Below are positions 30,101-45,100 of a DNA stretch of 64,000 nucleotides, piece after piece (the first letter of the stretch is position 1; the number at the start of each line of letters is the position of its first letter). Below the pieces are notes generated by a model. The model was not told the origin of the DNA and searched no databases. It was given only the letters and a program-made list of their open reading frames with translations. The position numbers and the translations under genes are program-made. The stretch is from Zerene cesonia (taxonomy: Eukaryota > Arthropoda > Insecta > Lepidoptera > Pieridae). The stretch covers positions 1,984,001 to 2,048,000 of the forward strand of contig NC_052109.1 in the NCBI RefSeq assembly GCF_012273895.1, in the 5' to 3' direction.

Positions 30101-33100
30101 CACAAAATTTGCTGTTTCCTTATTTTCTGAAGATCTGTTTGCCAATCGGCAAAGGCCTCCTCCAACCGTTTCCATTCTAATATGTCTTGAGCTACTCTGT
30201 TCCACATTACTCCTTTAGGGAACCATCTTGTCACTCTTTTGCTCCACTTGTCCGGACCTCTTACTAAATAGGAGTTACTTAGTACATATCTAAATTCTAT
30301 TAGTTAGTGCATACCAACTAGAGTATGAGGGTACCATAAATAATACTAGTATATTTATTCTTGGTGTTTTTAAGTTCTGGAATAGTTTTTTTTTTTTTTG
30401 CTATAATAATACGCAGAGGTCTTGGTTCATGTCAACGTGGTATTTCATAACGTTTAACCTTTAACTTCTTTTTTTACAAAACATTAATTATATGTCAAGC
30501 GGAAGAGTTTCAATTAGCCTTTTGTATTTATAATTTAAATTTAAATGTACAATACTTTTTTTGTAGAATATGCAATACAATGAAAATAATAAATATCAAA
30601 TAAAAGGGAGAGATATTTCAAACCGAACATAAAAAAGATGAAGAAAAGAAATGTTGAGATGAAGTGATGGAGAAAAAAACTCTATTAGCGATACATTTTT
30701 ATTTCTGAAAGTATCGACTGATCGACAAATATACGTTTCTAAGGGTTCCACTATTTTAACTCACAAACAGTTATCTTAAATCTATAAATAATAGCTGAGT
30801 GTTAACATTGGTAATAATTATTAGTAATGGCAATCATTGAATCAACACTATAACAGTACAAGTTATTATATTATTTCTCCGTAAGTCTTACTCTGGTCGT
30901 GTGACTGTATGCTAACGGTAGCTTAAAGCTTTGGTCTATGGTTACGATAATATGGTTAATCCACTTTATTACAGGGCCAATATGCCAATTTATGATCGAT
31001 TGTAAAGTATGGAATAACTACGATGATCCAGCTTTATGTATCGATCTACCCTAATTCCGAATCGTCATAATTTCTTAACAAAAAACTGTCATAAAATATC
31101 TCGAACTATAAAATAAGATGAAGTAAGCGGTAATTTTTATTTCTAAGTCGTAATTTATTAGGTTCCTGTGTACCTTTTTATTAAGGTGCTAAAAATCACC
31201 TTCAACTATTAAAAGAAAGAGATAACAAAGCCTGTGTCTGTGATAATCTCATCGCCTTCGATGCTCGAGCTATACGGGATAGTACTGGTTTTCAGTAATC
31301 CTAGGGTCTAACCTTACAGCTTCTGAAGCAGGGAAAATAATATTTCCCATGTGAAATTAGCATATTCATTCATTAATTCGATATGATGCACACTTTTAAC
31401 TCACACTTAAAACCTACTTAAATTAAGAACAAATATATAAAAAAACAACGATGTTTTCTTTTTAAAACTAAGCATCAAGGGTCTTGGTTCCCTCAGTGAC
31501 AAAAGATGCTTGTCTATACAAGTAATAAATGGCTATCCGAGTTGACTAATAGACTACAGAGTAAGTCGTCACAGATAATTAAGATACAGATAAAAAATTG
31601 TCGCTTCGAAATGTTTTCTTTTCTGTGTTCCTTAATTAGTTTATGTTCGGCTTTTTCAAAGTGCGTAATGGAACTATGTTTAGTTTGGTTTTAGATAATT
31701 ATTACGGATAATGTTTATATCAAATGTAATATGTTTTCTAAATTGTCTAATAGCGGGCTTTGGAATTATATTCTAATTAAGTTTGGAAATAACTGTTCAG
31801 TAACAAAAAAAACAACCATACGTTGATATGATATTTTATCTGATTAAATATTATTGTGTCCATGATTTCTTAAAGATCATATTATCTTTACTTAACTAAA
31901 CAAAGAAAATCCGTTAGCAGGATTGTAGTGCCTAAAATTAGGTCATTTTTAAAGACTTACACGTGTCTACAGTGCATGAGCGTCCGGTAAGTACTTTAAA
32001 ATTTAACATTACAGAAATTTATTACATCAATATGCAACATCCGTCTCCCAAGGCGTTTTATTAATTGCATGTTATTAGGATCATACGATGTTATTATTAG
32101 CCTAATCTAGTATAGACTTTAAAACCATCTCTGAAATGTTTTTCTTACAAAAAAAGTACTCTGGCCCATAGTCCATTGTTTATTTTTGAATAGTAGGTAG
32201 TATTTTGGGATACCCCAAACATTAAAAAAAATTTAATATCATATCACGCTCCAGCCAGTAGAAGCGGATGCTGCTTTTCTTTCCAAAAGTACAGGGTATC
32301 TTTTGACGAATTCCTCTCAAATGCAAGCATAGCTCAAGACATTTTTCCAAGACATACGTATGCTCTATTTCGGTTAAACAAAAATAGCCAAAAATAAACA
32401 TATCATTCAACATGGTTCACTTTTCGGAAATAATTAGGTGATCAATCGTTCCCTTGCATCAGTTTTATGCATTAAAATTTTAATGTTTCAGAGAAGAAAT
32501 TGGGACGTGTGCATTAGTTTTATCTGTGTAATCGGAAACTATAACCTTTATCGATTTGTTGCTTTGCTGTGTATACAGCAAATGTATATTTAAAATAGAG
32601 AAATTCTACTGTATGTATGCATCATATAATCATATCAAATTAGATGTTTATTGTATATTTTCCTTGTAATGTAATGTTGTATAAAGATAAAACAGCATTA
32701 CTAGAATTCGTATATAGTGTTATATATAGTATTCGTATAATACAAGTGGAAATCTATTTACTTTCTGTATTTATATTGATAAGAAATAATATTATATTAC
32801 GTTCATAATCTTGTTTTTTTTAATGAAACCCATTATTATGGATAACATCGCTGTTATGACAGAATTTGCAAATTAGGACTTGTATATCATAAAACATTGA
32901 AGTTTACATTTTTTGTCCCTCTAATTAGAAAATCATATCGGATTTCGTTATTTTAAACACGACTGAACAAACCGCAAAATCGAAGATCGGTTTCGCAATA
33001 AAACATTGCCTGAGACCGCTTTGAACACTAATTAATTACAAAAACAATTATATAAGGCGCCTTAAAATCCATTTTGAACCTTTAATACCCTCCAAGATAT

Positions 33101-36100
33101 AAAAACTTGCGCGCTTTTCTTAGAATGGTACAAGTTCACAATTAACTCGCGGTAAATCTGCATCAGTACATGAAAGCACAAATGTATTACTTTTAAAGAA
33201 ACCTCAAATGTATGTTTCAGATTGGTTTTTTTCGTTCAGAAATTAAAATTTAACTGACACAGCATCCATGTAATATTTTGTTTAATATAAATTTTATATT
33301 CTATATCATCCCTCCAATCACATATTATATCGAACCCTTGATCACTTTATATACATAGATGCGACAAAAGCTATGCGACTTATAAAAAGACTAAGAAAAC
33401 AAACATAATCCTCACGTTCCGTCAACAGATGGACGCATGTGGTACAATTAGTGGCTTATACAAACACCACTTCAATATTAGAGGTGTATTGAGTAACCAA
33501 TATATTTTAAAGGGGAAAAGTGCCTTCGAGTAACCATTTTGTACTTTTAAAGATTCGAAGTATTGTTATCGATAATGGGAGCAATTCATTTTAATGTAAC
33601 CAGAGCAGCATCAGGGCGCAGCGGGTTGCTAATTTATATACATACATATACCAGTAAAACCATGAATAACTGATAAGTTTTTTGGTAGGAAAGACAAACT
33701 CCATTGCATAGTAGTAATCTTATTATGCTATGCATACATGATTTAAAAAACTATTTTAACTTATACACACATATTATAATTATTTCCTTATGTAGATTGA
33801 GTTAATAAAAACCCATTATAATACACCAGTGCCTAACAGTTGGGTTAAATAAAAGCTAAAAGCTGTAGCGAAATTAGCTTGTGCGTGTGGCTCCACTAAA
33901 TAGAGTAATGATTAACTAATTATAAAGTCTAGACAGGCAAGGCCACCTTAGATAAACACTTTTAACATAAACTTCTGCCACTTACATCTGTTCTACGTGA
34001 TGTAACAAGTGAATCATATTATGTGAGGAATTTATTATAACAATAAATCTCGTCAGAGAAACGTCCTTGTTAAGAAACCATATCAGATAATCTTTTGAAC
34101 TTTGCATTCAACGAAAGCTTCATTAAATTCAAAATTTCGCATGAATTTTGGATTTTTGATGTGATGGAAAATAATATTTAATTATGATAATACATTTGTA
34201 AAATGCACAAAGTATGTTTAAAATTAAAAATTAATTATAATGATTCAATAAATCTCAATAATTGTTCATGTAAAAATAATGAAACAATGTTTCATCAATG
34301 TTGGTTTGATTTCGTATAAATATTCTCCAAGCCTTCCTTATCTTTAGAAAAAAAAACGCTTTAATAGTATTCTATTATGATACGCAAGCATCCTTTTTCT
34401 CAAAGATGACATAGTCTCATATTATGTATGTTACTAAGATTGCAGACCACCTACCTTGCGTTCTATTCTAAACATTTATACCATAGCCCCAATTAAAGGA
34501 CCATTACCATAAAGCGTTTCTCGTAAATCTAATAACATATCGTTTATAATACATTTAGTTAAAACACCGTTAGATAACTATAATTCAAACTTGCTTTAAT
34601 ATGTCGATGAAGTCATTTTGTGGCAGAGGACTGTTATTTATTTAAACCATGACTACAGTGGTAAAATATAGTCCATAACGTAATTGAACATATCGTTCAA
34701 TATTCACTTGTAATTCGGTTTTGAAGCTTACGACAATTTTCTTTCTATTTATGCGTCATCGTTTAATATTTTTACATAATATTAACCTGTTATTTAAATT
34801 TGAAAATATTGTAGAATTTTTTAATAAGAAACTGACTTACAGACCAATTCAGAATTAACAATTATTTAAACCAGTGTCTGTCCGTCCAGCCCTTGTCTGA
34901 CTCAAATCACATAATCGGATGTACCAAGTAACCATAAATAACTGAATATTAAAAGCGTGTTCAGTGAAAGTGCGGTGGAGACCGACACATTTATCTTACC
35001 AGGAATAGAGATAAATCCTAAGTGTCCGCTTATAAGAAATGTGTTTTTATTTTATCCCGAAAGCAATAAGTGTGTTTATAAGAAATCTGTTAATCTTGTT
35101 GAGTATGAGTTGGAAATGTGCATTTAAACAATAATCATTTCTAATTGCTTTTCACATCATACAAGATTTCATAGTCCGTCTAGTTTGCATTGAAACTAAA
35201 ATGAAACATTGGCGGTGCGTGTGCTCCAATCAATCTATGATGTCCTGGTAAGGTTGTTTATATAAATATCGGACGACAGTCATTTGCAATTTTGTTTTTT
35301 GTTTATATTTATTTATTTATAACTCTTCTTCATCCGATTGATTTCCTTTTCACCTTTATCTATAGTTAATACAAATGCACAAACTACATAATGATAATTA
35401 ATTCATTCCAATTACACATTTATCTCAAATATATGTATAGGATTCCCAGAGGAATTTTGTCAGTGCATTTAAATGCAGCTCTCCACTGAGTTTATCGACC
35501 TCATATCGCACCAGATGCTGTTCTACAAAGAGAATTTTATTTTCCCTTCAATTATGACTATGCTTGCTAATTTAAAAGAACCTGTGCGCGTCGTGTGTTC
35601 GGAAACAATTAAACCTTTTAGAGCAGTATATTCGGTATTTAGGTGAGACCGGTAGCTCTATGTTTGCGTAATAGCTGTCTGTTTTTGACTCATCTGTTTT
35701 GACAGATGCACATAAATCGCCTAAATATTCGGCCGTACTTGAGTTATAGCTAACTATAAAGTTAAAAGAAACAACGGAAAAAATTTACGATGATCCCTTC
35801 CTAATGTTTCAACCTAGTTGCACAATTTCGTACGCGAAGTTTAAATAAATATTTTTACATTTAATAATTCTTGTTGCAGCTACGTTTAAAATATAATGTA
35901 TTATTTTATGTATGTATGTTTAACATAGTTTCTTGTAATAAAACGGTGTTCTCTAGGCTCAGTGGTGAGGACCTTGGATTTAAATCTAGAAGTCAGGGGT
36001 TCAAGACAAGACGAGCGTGAAGGAAAAAAATATGTTTTCAATTTATCTTCGCATTATCGACATCCACCCATCCACATCACAACTGCATGAGGAAACCAGC

Positions 36101-39100
36101 CTGTTCAAGTTCAGCAACAAAAATGAAAAGTTAGACTACATCTGACATCTGTCAACCCGCACTTGGCCAGCGTATTGGTTTTAGCCAGAACCCTCCTAGG
36201 AAGCCCGAGGAAGTGAGACTTATATGAGCTGATGATGATGACGGTAAAATTGCATATAGACGCACTACATACATTGAAATTAAACGGTGTCATTTTTTGT
36301 TAAACAACGGAAATACATACACGGATGGAACAATGGGTGTCTTGTTTTGGTTGATCATTCGTCACAAAGTTTATAATGGTGCATGGTCTGGTCGACTGTC
36401 AGTCTGCTTCTCAGGATGTGACTCACACAACGTGATACTTTGTGAATTTGATAATTACATACAAACTGCAAACTGTAATTTGTTAAAAAAAATAAAATAT
36501 AGACTTTTTCCAAGCTTAAAAACTAATGTTATAATTATTACAGTTAACCGACCAATATTGCGAGCGAAGCAAGCCCTTAGACTATCCAACAATTTATGCA
36601 TGTTTTTACACTTGACTGTGACTTTACTGAGGGATTATGGCACTTTTAAATTTGACATATTATATATATTTTTTTTATTTATGCCATGTGTTTATCATCG
36701 TTTAAATAATATTTAATTCATATATAAAAAAAATAAAAGTTTGGCAATTTAGGCAGAAAACTTGGCAAACCCTCATAAAGTACCGCTTTTGCTGGTATCA
36801 GTCGGGACCTACCCTGTTAGGTATAATGGAAATACATTTAAAATGTTGGTGTTTGAAAAACAGGAAGAGATCCTTTTATTATAAACATTGTGGTTAGATA
36901 CTGTTAGTTCACATAATTAGTTGCTGTGCCGTGGTTTGCTCTAGTATTCGCATATGCAACCACAAAAACGGGATTCCATTAACGGTTATCGATTTGCTCA
37001 TTAGAGTCATTTCTACACTTGACTGAACACAATTTTTGACTTAAATTCGTTGCTAATGAAGCTTGTGCAATTTTATTTTTTCCATGTGGCATATTAATAA
37101 ATAAAAAAATCACTACAATTATAGAGTAATAAGCGTCTATGTGACAGTATCTTGTATCCATAAGTGTTAATATACAAAACTGCTGTGCTGTTCAGTAAGG
37201 TTACACTTATAAATGTGGGATTTGCATAAAACTCTGTGAACACATACTATGTCATCATCACTGCGCATGTGTGAACAAGGTGAGGGCGTGCGGTGTTCTA
37301 TCGCCCGGCAAGTACCAGGGCGACATATCTGATGTAGAGTCAAGCGAATAAAGGCTTTAACTGTGAACAACACACAGATAGCTTGTGTAAAAGAGACAGT
37401 TATATAAAGATAAGTGAGACAAAATATTACGGGACACTGCAAGGGTGGCGTGTGGTGGTTACCCTTTTACTATGGATCTCGTTCATGGACAACTCATTGG
37501 CGGCATTGTTTTACTAGGAAAATTAGAAAGCTGAAGAGGTGAGGTTGTTTCCCAATACAACATAATAAACTAAAATGCGTTTATTAATCAAATAAGAATT
37601 AAATTCACAAGTTTTAAAGAAAAACATCTCTCCACATTATTAAGCTACATAAAATTTGGTGAACATATCAAATTATCTGAATATAATTGTAACCTAATTA
37701 AAAATAATCAATATTTATAAAGTCAAGTAAACAGACAGTTAAAGGAATTTCCCATGTGAATGAAATTTTTCACCGCGGAAAAATAATGCCTATATATCCT
37801 CCTAATCACATCATCAGACAGAAAGACAAATAAACAAAAGCACTTTCACATTTATGATATTAGTTAGTAAAGATTTAACGAAGTATTTTTGACGTTTGCG
37901 TCACTTTCGCGTTCTATTCAAAGTGTAGTTAAAATATAGAATCTCTACAAGTCACAAATAAATTTACCAGCAAATATTGCCCAAGCAACGCACAATGGAT
38001 ACCTAAGTCATAAAGTTTGCTTTGGAAACTTCCTTGTGTTACATCCATTGAAAATTACGGGTTAATTGGCTAGATAAACTTCTTTTGAAAGTTTCAAATT
38101 AAATGTAATGTGCGTAATAAACCTTCTTAAAATAGGATTGGAAAATTGAAAAATAGACGAAATGTATATTTACTTGCTTTAATAAGACAGAATTCTTATT
38201 AGTGTGTTTGTTTGTGAGTGTGACCTTCATGATAAGTATGACCTTAAGGTATCCACGAGATCTTAATATGTCTTTTTCATAATGTCCGTCTACTTTTTAT
38301 ACTGTTAGTTAGTGCGTTTAAGTTTTTAAAATAATTCTAAAGTTACAAGAACATAATGCAACATCTACAAACATAAAGCTGAAGAGGTTGTTTGTTTGTT
38401 TGGACGCGCCAATCACAGGAACTACTGGACCGTTTACAAAAAAACTTGCATTGTTAAATATTTACATGATCCCAGAGTGTTATGGGCGAGTCCCTGAATA
38501 GTATATGCTATGTACCATCGGCAGAACCAGGAGGAACCGCTAGTTAATTTTATAATTTCAGTCTATTAGTCTACATCATAATTATCAACAAATTAATCGA
38601 TCGAATAATTTCAAAGTGCACTGGCTATACTTATTTTATCTCAATTTTTATATAATAAAGTAAATGACACACCACACCATCAAAGAATTCCTTGGAAACA
38701 AATGCTACAAATTTTGCACTATTATATTTATTTATCTCCAGACTCTCTTACAAGGCCTCTCCCTCCCATTCTTTCTGGGATGAATTCCCACAGGACATGT
38801 AAAATTACGTGTAAAAGATACCAGGGGTACATAGCGTAAGTAGCGGTTGTAAGACCACTTACCGCCCTTCACATTCGGAAATTATCTTGTGTCTGAGCTA
38901 TTTTGCTCTAAATTTTTCTATCATAAATAAATGAAAAAAAGGTAAGACGTTAATTCAATATAAATGTATGGACGCGTTAAGATATGTTAATGTCTCGTCG
39001 TAAAATGTTTTGTATATATCTCATTACGATATAAATTATTCTCATTGTTTATAAAGCTACGTTTTATCGATTGTCAAAATATATGAATATTTGAATTTAA

Positions 39101-42100
39101 ACAACTAATTAGCCAAAATATCGATTTTATTTTGTTAATAAGATGTTTGACTTTTTAAGACCACTTAAATACTTCCTGAAAACGTATTTTGAAAGATCTA
39201 GTTATTTAATTAACACAAAGAAATTGCATACTTATTGTTTAATAAAGCATAAATCGTAATGCTCATTTGATTTACTCAGTTGCCACCTTAGCAAGTCAAA
39301 ATTGATTGCGTGACCACTTACAGCCCTTATAATCCTTTTATTGTTATTCCTTTTTTCATTAACATGCAGTATAAACGCAAGATCAAGAGGTTCAAGGGCA
39401 TAGAATACTTAAACTGGATTCTTCATACACTTACCTATAAAAATTCAACGCTTCGCATCGTAGTAATAACACTTAACGTCTTGAAAACGATAACTAAAAT
39501 TGCTTTGTTTAAAACAAAAGTTCTTTATTATATATGAAATATAATGTTATCTTACCGTGAAAACACAAACAATTGCAGTAAATTGGAAGTTAAGGTAAGT
39601 GTAGTTTCTAAAAATAAATCTTATAGTGAAGACCGCTAATTAATGTTATATTCTATGGGCCCTGTGGTAAAATTTAAAAGCACCTAAATTTGCTTAATAT
39701 AATTTGATCTCTTTGTGTCACAGGTAAGGATTAAAATTGTTTGACAAAATAATACAACATAGAGTGCTACAGATTCGTCGTGTTCAAACTTGGAACAAGG
39801 TATCATTAGTGGTTAAAGGAAGAAATACGCGCGCGCTTGTAATGGCGGGAGTCGACTCTAGTTGGCGGGAAAATTTATTACTTAACCCTAACTCTGGGAT
39901 AGAAAGAGTTAATGTTATGAAATTATTGCCTCTCTAGACATTTAAGATTTGATAATGTTTAAAAATCTGTTAAATAATTGTTTATGCCACATCTACTTAA
40001 ATATAAATATTAACAAAGATGTGGTGTGTTATAAAAACAATGATAGAAAATCTGAATATTGAACTTTCTCTGATTGACGCAATATTATACCAGGGAAACA
40101 TGACTTTATAGAGTTCAACGCATCTTAGCATGAGAACTGGGAAGCATGCAGGAGCCGTCAGGAAGACTTCAATGGGTTGTCATAAACGCTGTCAAAGCGT
40201 TGCGCCTCTCTGCGGGTGATTTAGCGCACATTGTTGGTTCTATTGTGAAGGGTTACCAATCATCTATTGAGGGTATTTGACGAAAAAAATTGCAATTTAC
40301 AGAGAGAACTATATGTAGTATCTTTGTAGTTAACATTATTTGATAATTTCAAAAAACACATCGTAAATGAAGTACGTAAAAAATCATTTTAATAGAAAAT
40401 TTTTTGGGTTATAATATGGACTTGTTATGCACGCTCTCATATTTTTTTAGTATATTTAGATTATTACTGCTTCTACTTGACCACCAGGTTCTCTAGAAGA
40501 GATTGCATTTTTATTCTATTTTATTTTTTATATTTTAATGCACAATGAAGTATTGTTCTATTGATTTAACGGTTATTCTATATAATAATCAATCCACTAC
40601 CTAATAGACTAGACCATTCCCAAAAAACTCTTGTAATACAATTTAAATCACCGGGTCAATTACTCTCGCTTTCGAGTGTTTAAAATGTACAAGCAATATG
40701 ACATACATGTTCGCAACCCTAGTGCATATGTCAACCCCCGTCGTCACGTGCGAGCCGGCTGTGGGACTTCGATAATGAAATGGCTATGCGACATGGGAAT
40801 GTGACGCATACATGTAAGAAGGCTTATAAATTTGAGGGCTCAATTTACTATTGGCACATACTTTAATGATGCATACAATTTGAACATAAGTATTATAAAA
40901 TAATCACTACAAAGTATTAAGCAAAGACGCGTCCCGCGTCTGTTCCTATGTGTGTAAATACATATATCCTTATTGGGTATATATATGCTTAGATCTTTTA
41001 AACTACGCAACAGATTATAATGGAGTTCTTTTTAATGATAGACTGATTCAAGCGACAGGTTTATATGTATCTATTAAACTTCTCCGAATTCAAGCCGATT
41101 CACACGAGTTGAATTGCAGAGTGCATAAAGTAGTTATAATATACTAGCTATGGCCCGCGGTTTCACTCGCGTAAGTCCGTATTCCTTAGAAATATGGGGA
41201 TAAAGAGTCGCCTATATGTTATTCCAGTTGTCCAGCTGTCTACGTACCAAATTTCACTGCAATCGGTTAAGTAGTTTTTCCGTGAAAGAGCAACAAACAC
41301 ACACACATCCTTACAAACTTTCGCATTTATAATATTAGTAGGATAGACATAGTAGTGTGATCGCTATTTGAAAACTTAGCAAATAACGTTTTAGCGGCGA
41401 GGCAAATTCCTGAAACTATTCATGTTATGAGAGACATCCGCAGTGTGTACAGTGTGTGTTAATGTCNNNNNNNNNNNNNNNNNNNNNNNNNNNNNNNNNN
41501 NNNNNNNNNNNNNNNNNNNNNNNNNNNNNNNNNNNNNNNNNNNNNNNNNNNNNNNNNNNNNNNNNNNNNNNNNNNNNNNNNNNNNNNNNNNNNNNNNNNN
41601 NNNNNNNNNNNNNNNNNNNNNNNNNNNNNNNNNNNNNNNNNNNNNNNNNNNNNNNNNNNNNNNNNNNNNNNNNNNNNNNNNNNNNNNNNNNNNNNNNNNN
41701 NNNNNNNNNNNNNNNNNNNNNNNNNNNNNNNNNNNNNNNNNNNNNNNNNNNNNNNNNNNNNNNNNNNNNNNNNNNNNNNNNNNNNNNNNNNNNNNNNNNN
41801 NNNNNNNNNNNNNNNNNNNNNNNNNNNNNNNNNNNNNNNNNNNNNNNNNNNNNNNNNNNNNNNNNNNNNNNNNNNNNNNNNNNNNNNNNNNNNNNNNNNN
41901 NNNNNNNNNNNNNNNNNNNNNNNNNNNNNNNNNNNNNNNNNNNNNNNNNNNNNNNNNNNNNNNNNNNNNNNNNNNNNNNNNNNNNNNNNNNNNNNNNNNN
42001 NNNNNNNNNNNNNNNNNNNNNNNNNNNNNNNNNNNNNNNNNNNNNNNNNNNNNNNNNNNNNNNNNNNNNNNNNNNNNNNNNNNNNNNNNNNNNNNNNNNN

Positions 42101-45100
42101 NNNNNNNNNNNNNNNNNNNNNNNNNNNNNNNNNNNNNNNNNNNNNNNNNNNNNNNNNNNNNNNNNNNNNNNNNNNNNNNNNNNNNNNNNNNNNNNNNNNN
42201 NNNNNNNNNNNNNNNNNNNNNNNNNNNNNNNNNNNNNNNNNNNNNNNNNNNNNNNNNNNNNNNNNNNNNNNNNNNNNNNNNNNNNNNNNNNNNNNNNNNN
42301 NNNNNNNNNNNNNNNNNNNNNNNNNNNNNNNNNNNNNNNNNNNNNNNNNNNNNNNNNNNNNNNNNNNNNNNNNNNNNNNNNNNNNNNNNNNNNNNNNNNN
42401 NNNNNNNNNNNNNNNNNNNNNNNNNNNNNNNNNNNNNNNNNNNNNNNNNNNNNNNNNNNNNNNNNNTTTAGCGGCGAGGCAAATTCCTGAAACTATTCAT
42501 GTTATGAGAGACATCCGCAGTGTGTACAGTGTGTGTTAATGTCCACGTTCACGAAAACCGCTTTGTATTTTGCAAATTGTACGCTAATTTCCTTTATGCA
42601 GTAATATAACAATATATAATAGGCGTTATCATTGTAAAAAAAATCAATTTTCGAACTGGTACCTATTTAAATTTATCTATACACAATTTAGGAAGATTCA
42701 ATTATAATATTAGCACAACAAATTAACATAAGTACATTTGGAAATATATAATAATTTAAATGTATAATAAAATAAAGTAGCTAAATTATCTAAACGATTT
42801 ACAATATCCACGTGTTACTCGTGTTCGTCGTTCCACTTCATGCCCATTTGCTGTTATAATAAAATAAATACACAACACATACATCCCATATAATCTACAA
42901 ATACTCGTGGAAAGTGAGAACCGTTAACACTTGCTCAGGAACGGTTCACAACTACAATGCGGATATGGTACTGCATCCGCACCTCTGTAAATGCACGCTG
43001 CTGTAACATTAAACACCTACAGCACACATAAAATGAATACATTATAAATGCACACAAGCAAGTCAATAGAAACTTCTGTGGCATATTTTTGAACCATTGA
43101 TTAAAACTGGATGAATCATAATATCAAATCATTTTCATTACAATTATACCATCTTTCTTCCTCTTAGTAGATGCCTCTCGGCTGTCTACATAATTTTTGT
43201 AATACATTTTTAATTGTTAACTGGTATCATACGATTAACCATACTGACAGACGGTGTGAATTTTACCGCTATATAATTTTATAAATACAATATCTACTAA
43301 AAAGCATATTTGAAAAAACACCATTAGATCCCTAAAAAGTAACAAACGTAAGGTTTTAATTCAAATGTAAAAATCAACATTAAATACTTATAAACCCACG
43401 GGAACATAAATGGTATTCACTATGCCCACGCAATACCACACACCGTCTAAACTATGAAAGAACCTTGACTAAATAAAAGCTTTCTGTTAACAAGTTATTA
43501 TTACAGAGTCGGTACATTACCAATCAATCAACCTGAACCGTAGAACATACAATAACGTTTAGGTTTATTTTATACAATCTTGAAAAGTTTCTTCATTGAG
43601 AGTATAAAAAACAACCAAATTAGTTAATATAGCAGCTTAACTAACGTTTCCATTTAAAATTACTCATTCTGTGTTCTAAGATCGAGAATAAATAGCCTGT
43701 TTTCGTTATTGTTATAAAAAAATCTATAAAAGCGGAGTCCTTGCCTCGTAACAGGGTCAAGGTCCCAAGTCTGAACTCTTAACCTGCATGGACAAAGAGT
43801 CTTAGAAAAGAATAAAGATGACTCGTGTCTGCCCCGTACACCTCTGGTCGAAGTTTATAGAAAAATAAGATAACCCGCTTGAACGACTTTTTTTATGTAC
43901 TAATAATAAATAAATAAATAAATAAAATCTCTTAATTAAATCCCATTAATAATTATGTCTCTCAGTATTAACTATTAAATAATAAAATATAATAAATGAT
44001 TATCATTCACAAAGCATAAACTTATAATAAACGAGTTAAGGCGCGCACCCTGTTAATTTCAGCCTAAACGTCAAACACTTAAGACCTAGACTGAGTCTAA
44101 CTTTATACCTACAAGTACTAGGACAGCATAAGCAGCGAGCGCTCTACAAGCACTAGATTCTTAGTACAATCATAAGTAAGCACTATCCATTCTGTAAAAG
44201 ACTGGACGTTAGACAATTTAAACTTTCTTATGGCTATTTGTCAACTCATTGTTCTATATCCCACGGTATTCATTGCACTAAAGAGCAATTACCATTGGTC
44301 TGCATTGGTTCAATTCATTTTGTACACCATTTAAATTTGTGCTAGACTATTTCGGCCTAGGTTACGCAATAGCCGTTAAGAAGTATTGTAAAGCATTGTT
44401 TGATGGTTTGGACGGCCTAATTCCGTCAAATGGGGCCTATCGTTTGAACTGAGATCTAACTACTGAGGTTGGAAATGGGCTATGCTATTTTCAGAATTTT
44501 TAATAGAACATGAACCCTGACGGTGTATAATTTATGATTCAATTAATTTATCAATCTATTTATATTAATTCTCTCGTGTTTGTATCCTACAAAATGAAAA
44601 CTGCAAGTAGTTTATTTCCAAAGTTACATTTATAATAGAAATGAAGTCATCCATGGATATGTTTAGATCCATTCAAATTACTATTATAAAATTTATAATA
44701 ACGTTTACAATTACGTAGTTAATCTTCTGGATTTTGTGTAAACGGTTGCAAAGCAACAAGATCAAACGACACAACGGCACAAGAATCACGCCGACATAAA
44801 AGCACTTTCCAAAACACTCGCAAACAATGTCCACGTAGAGCGAAATGTATTTTAAAGCTCAGTATTAAATTCCTATTTGCGACAACAGAATAGGAATGTG
44901 AGGATTTATCTTAATCTACTAAATGCTTAATTATACGAGGTTTTTGTCAAAAAGCGGGCAATAAATTTATGCATGAGTGGCAGGGAATCTTCGGCAGCAC
45001 GGGATAAAGGAACAATAGTCTTAGGTTTAATCTCGCCTGGTTTTTACATTGAATGGATCCAGTTCGTGTGCGGGTCCCTCCCGCCGCATTTCTTCGGAGA

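Noticed and set aside
36297..36716. Longest N-free frame in the window, 139 codons, plus strand
   Set aside because: Begins at a non-ATG codon, has no recognisable motif, no splice or Kozak support and Ile/Leu/Asn-rich composition expected of AT-rich chance frames; it follows a SINE tail. Left out, though its length is somewhat unusual.
41443..42490. Two frames of over 340 codons
   Set aside because: They are made almost wholly of Ns from the assembly gap.
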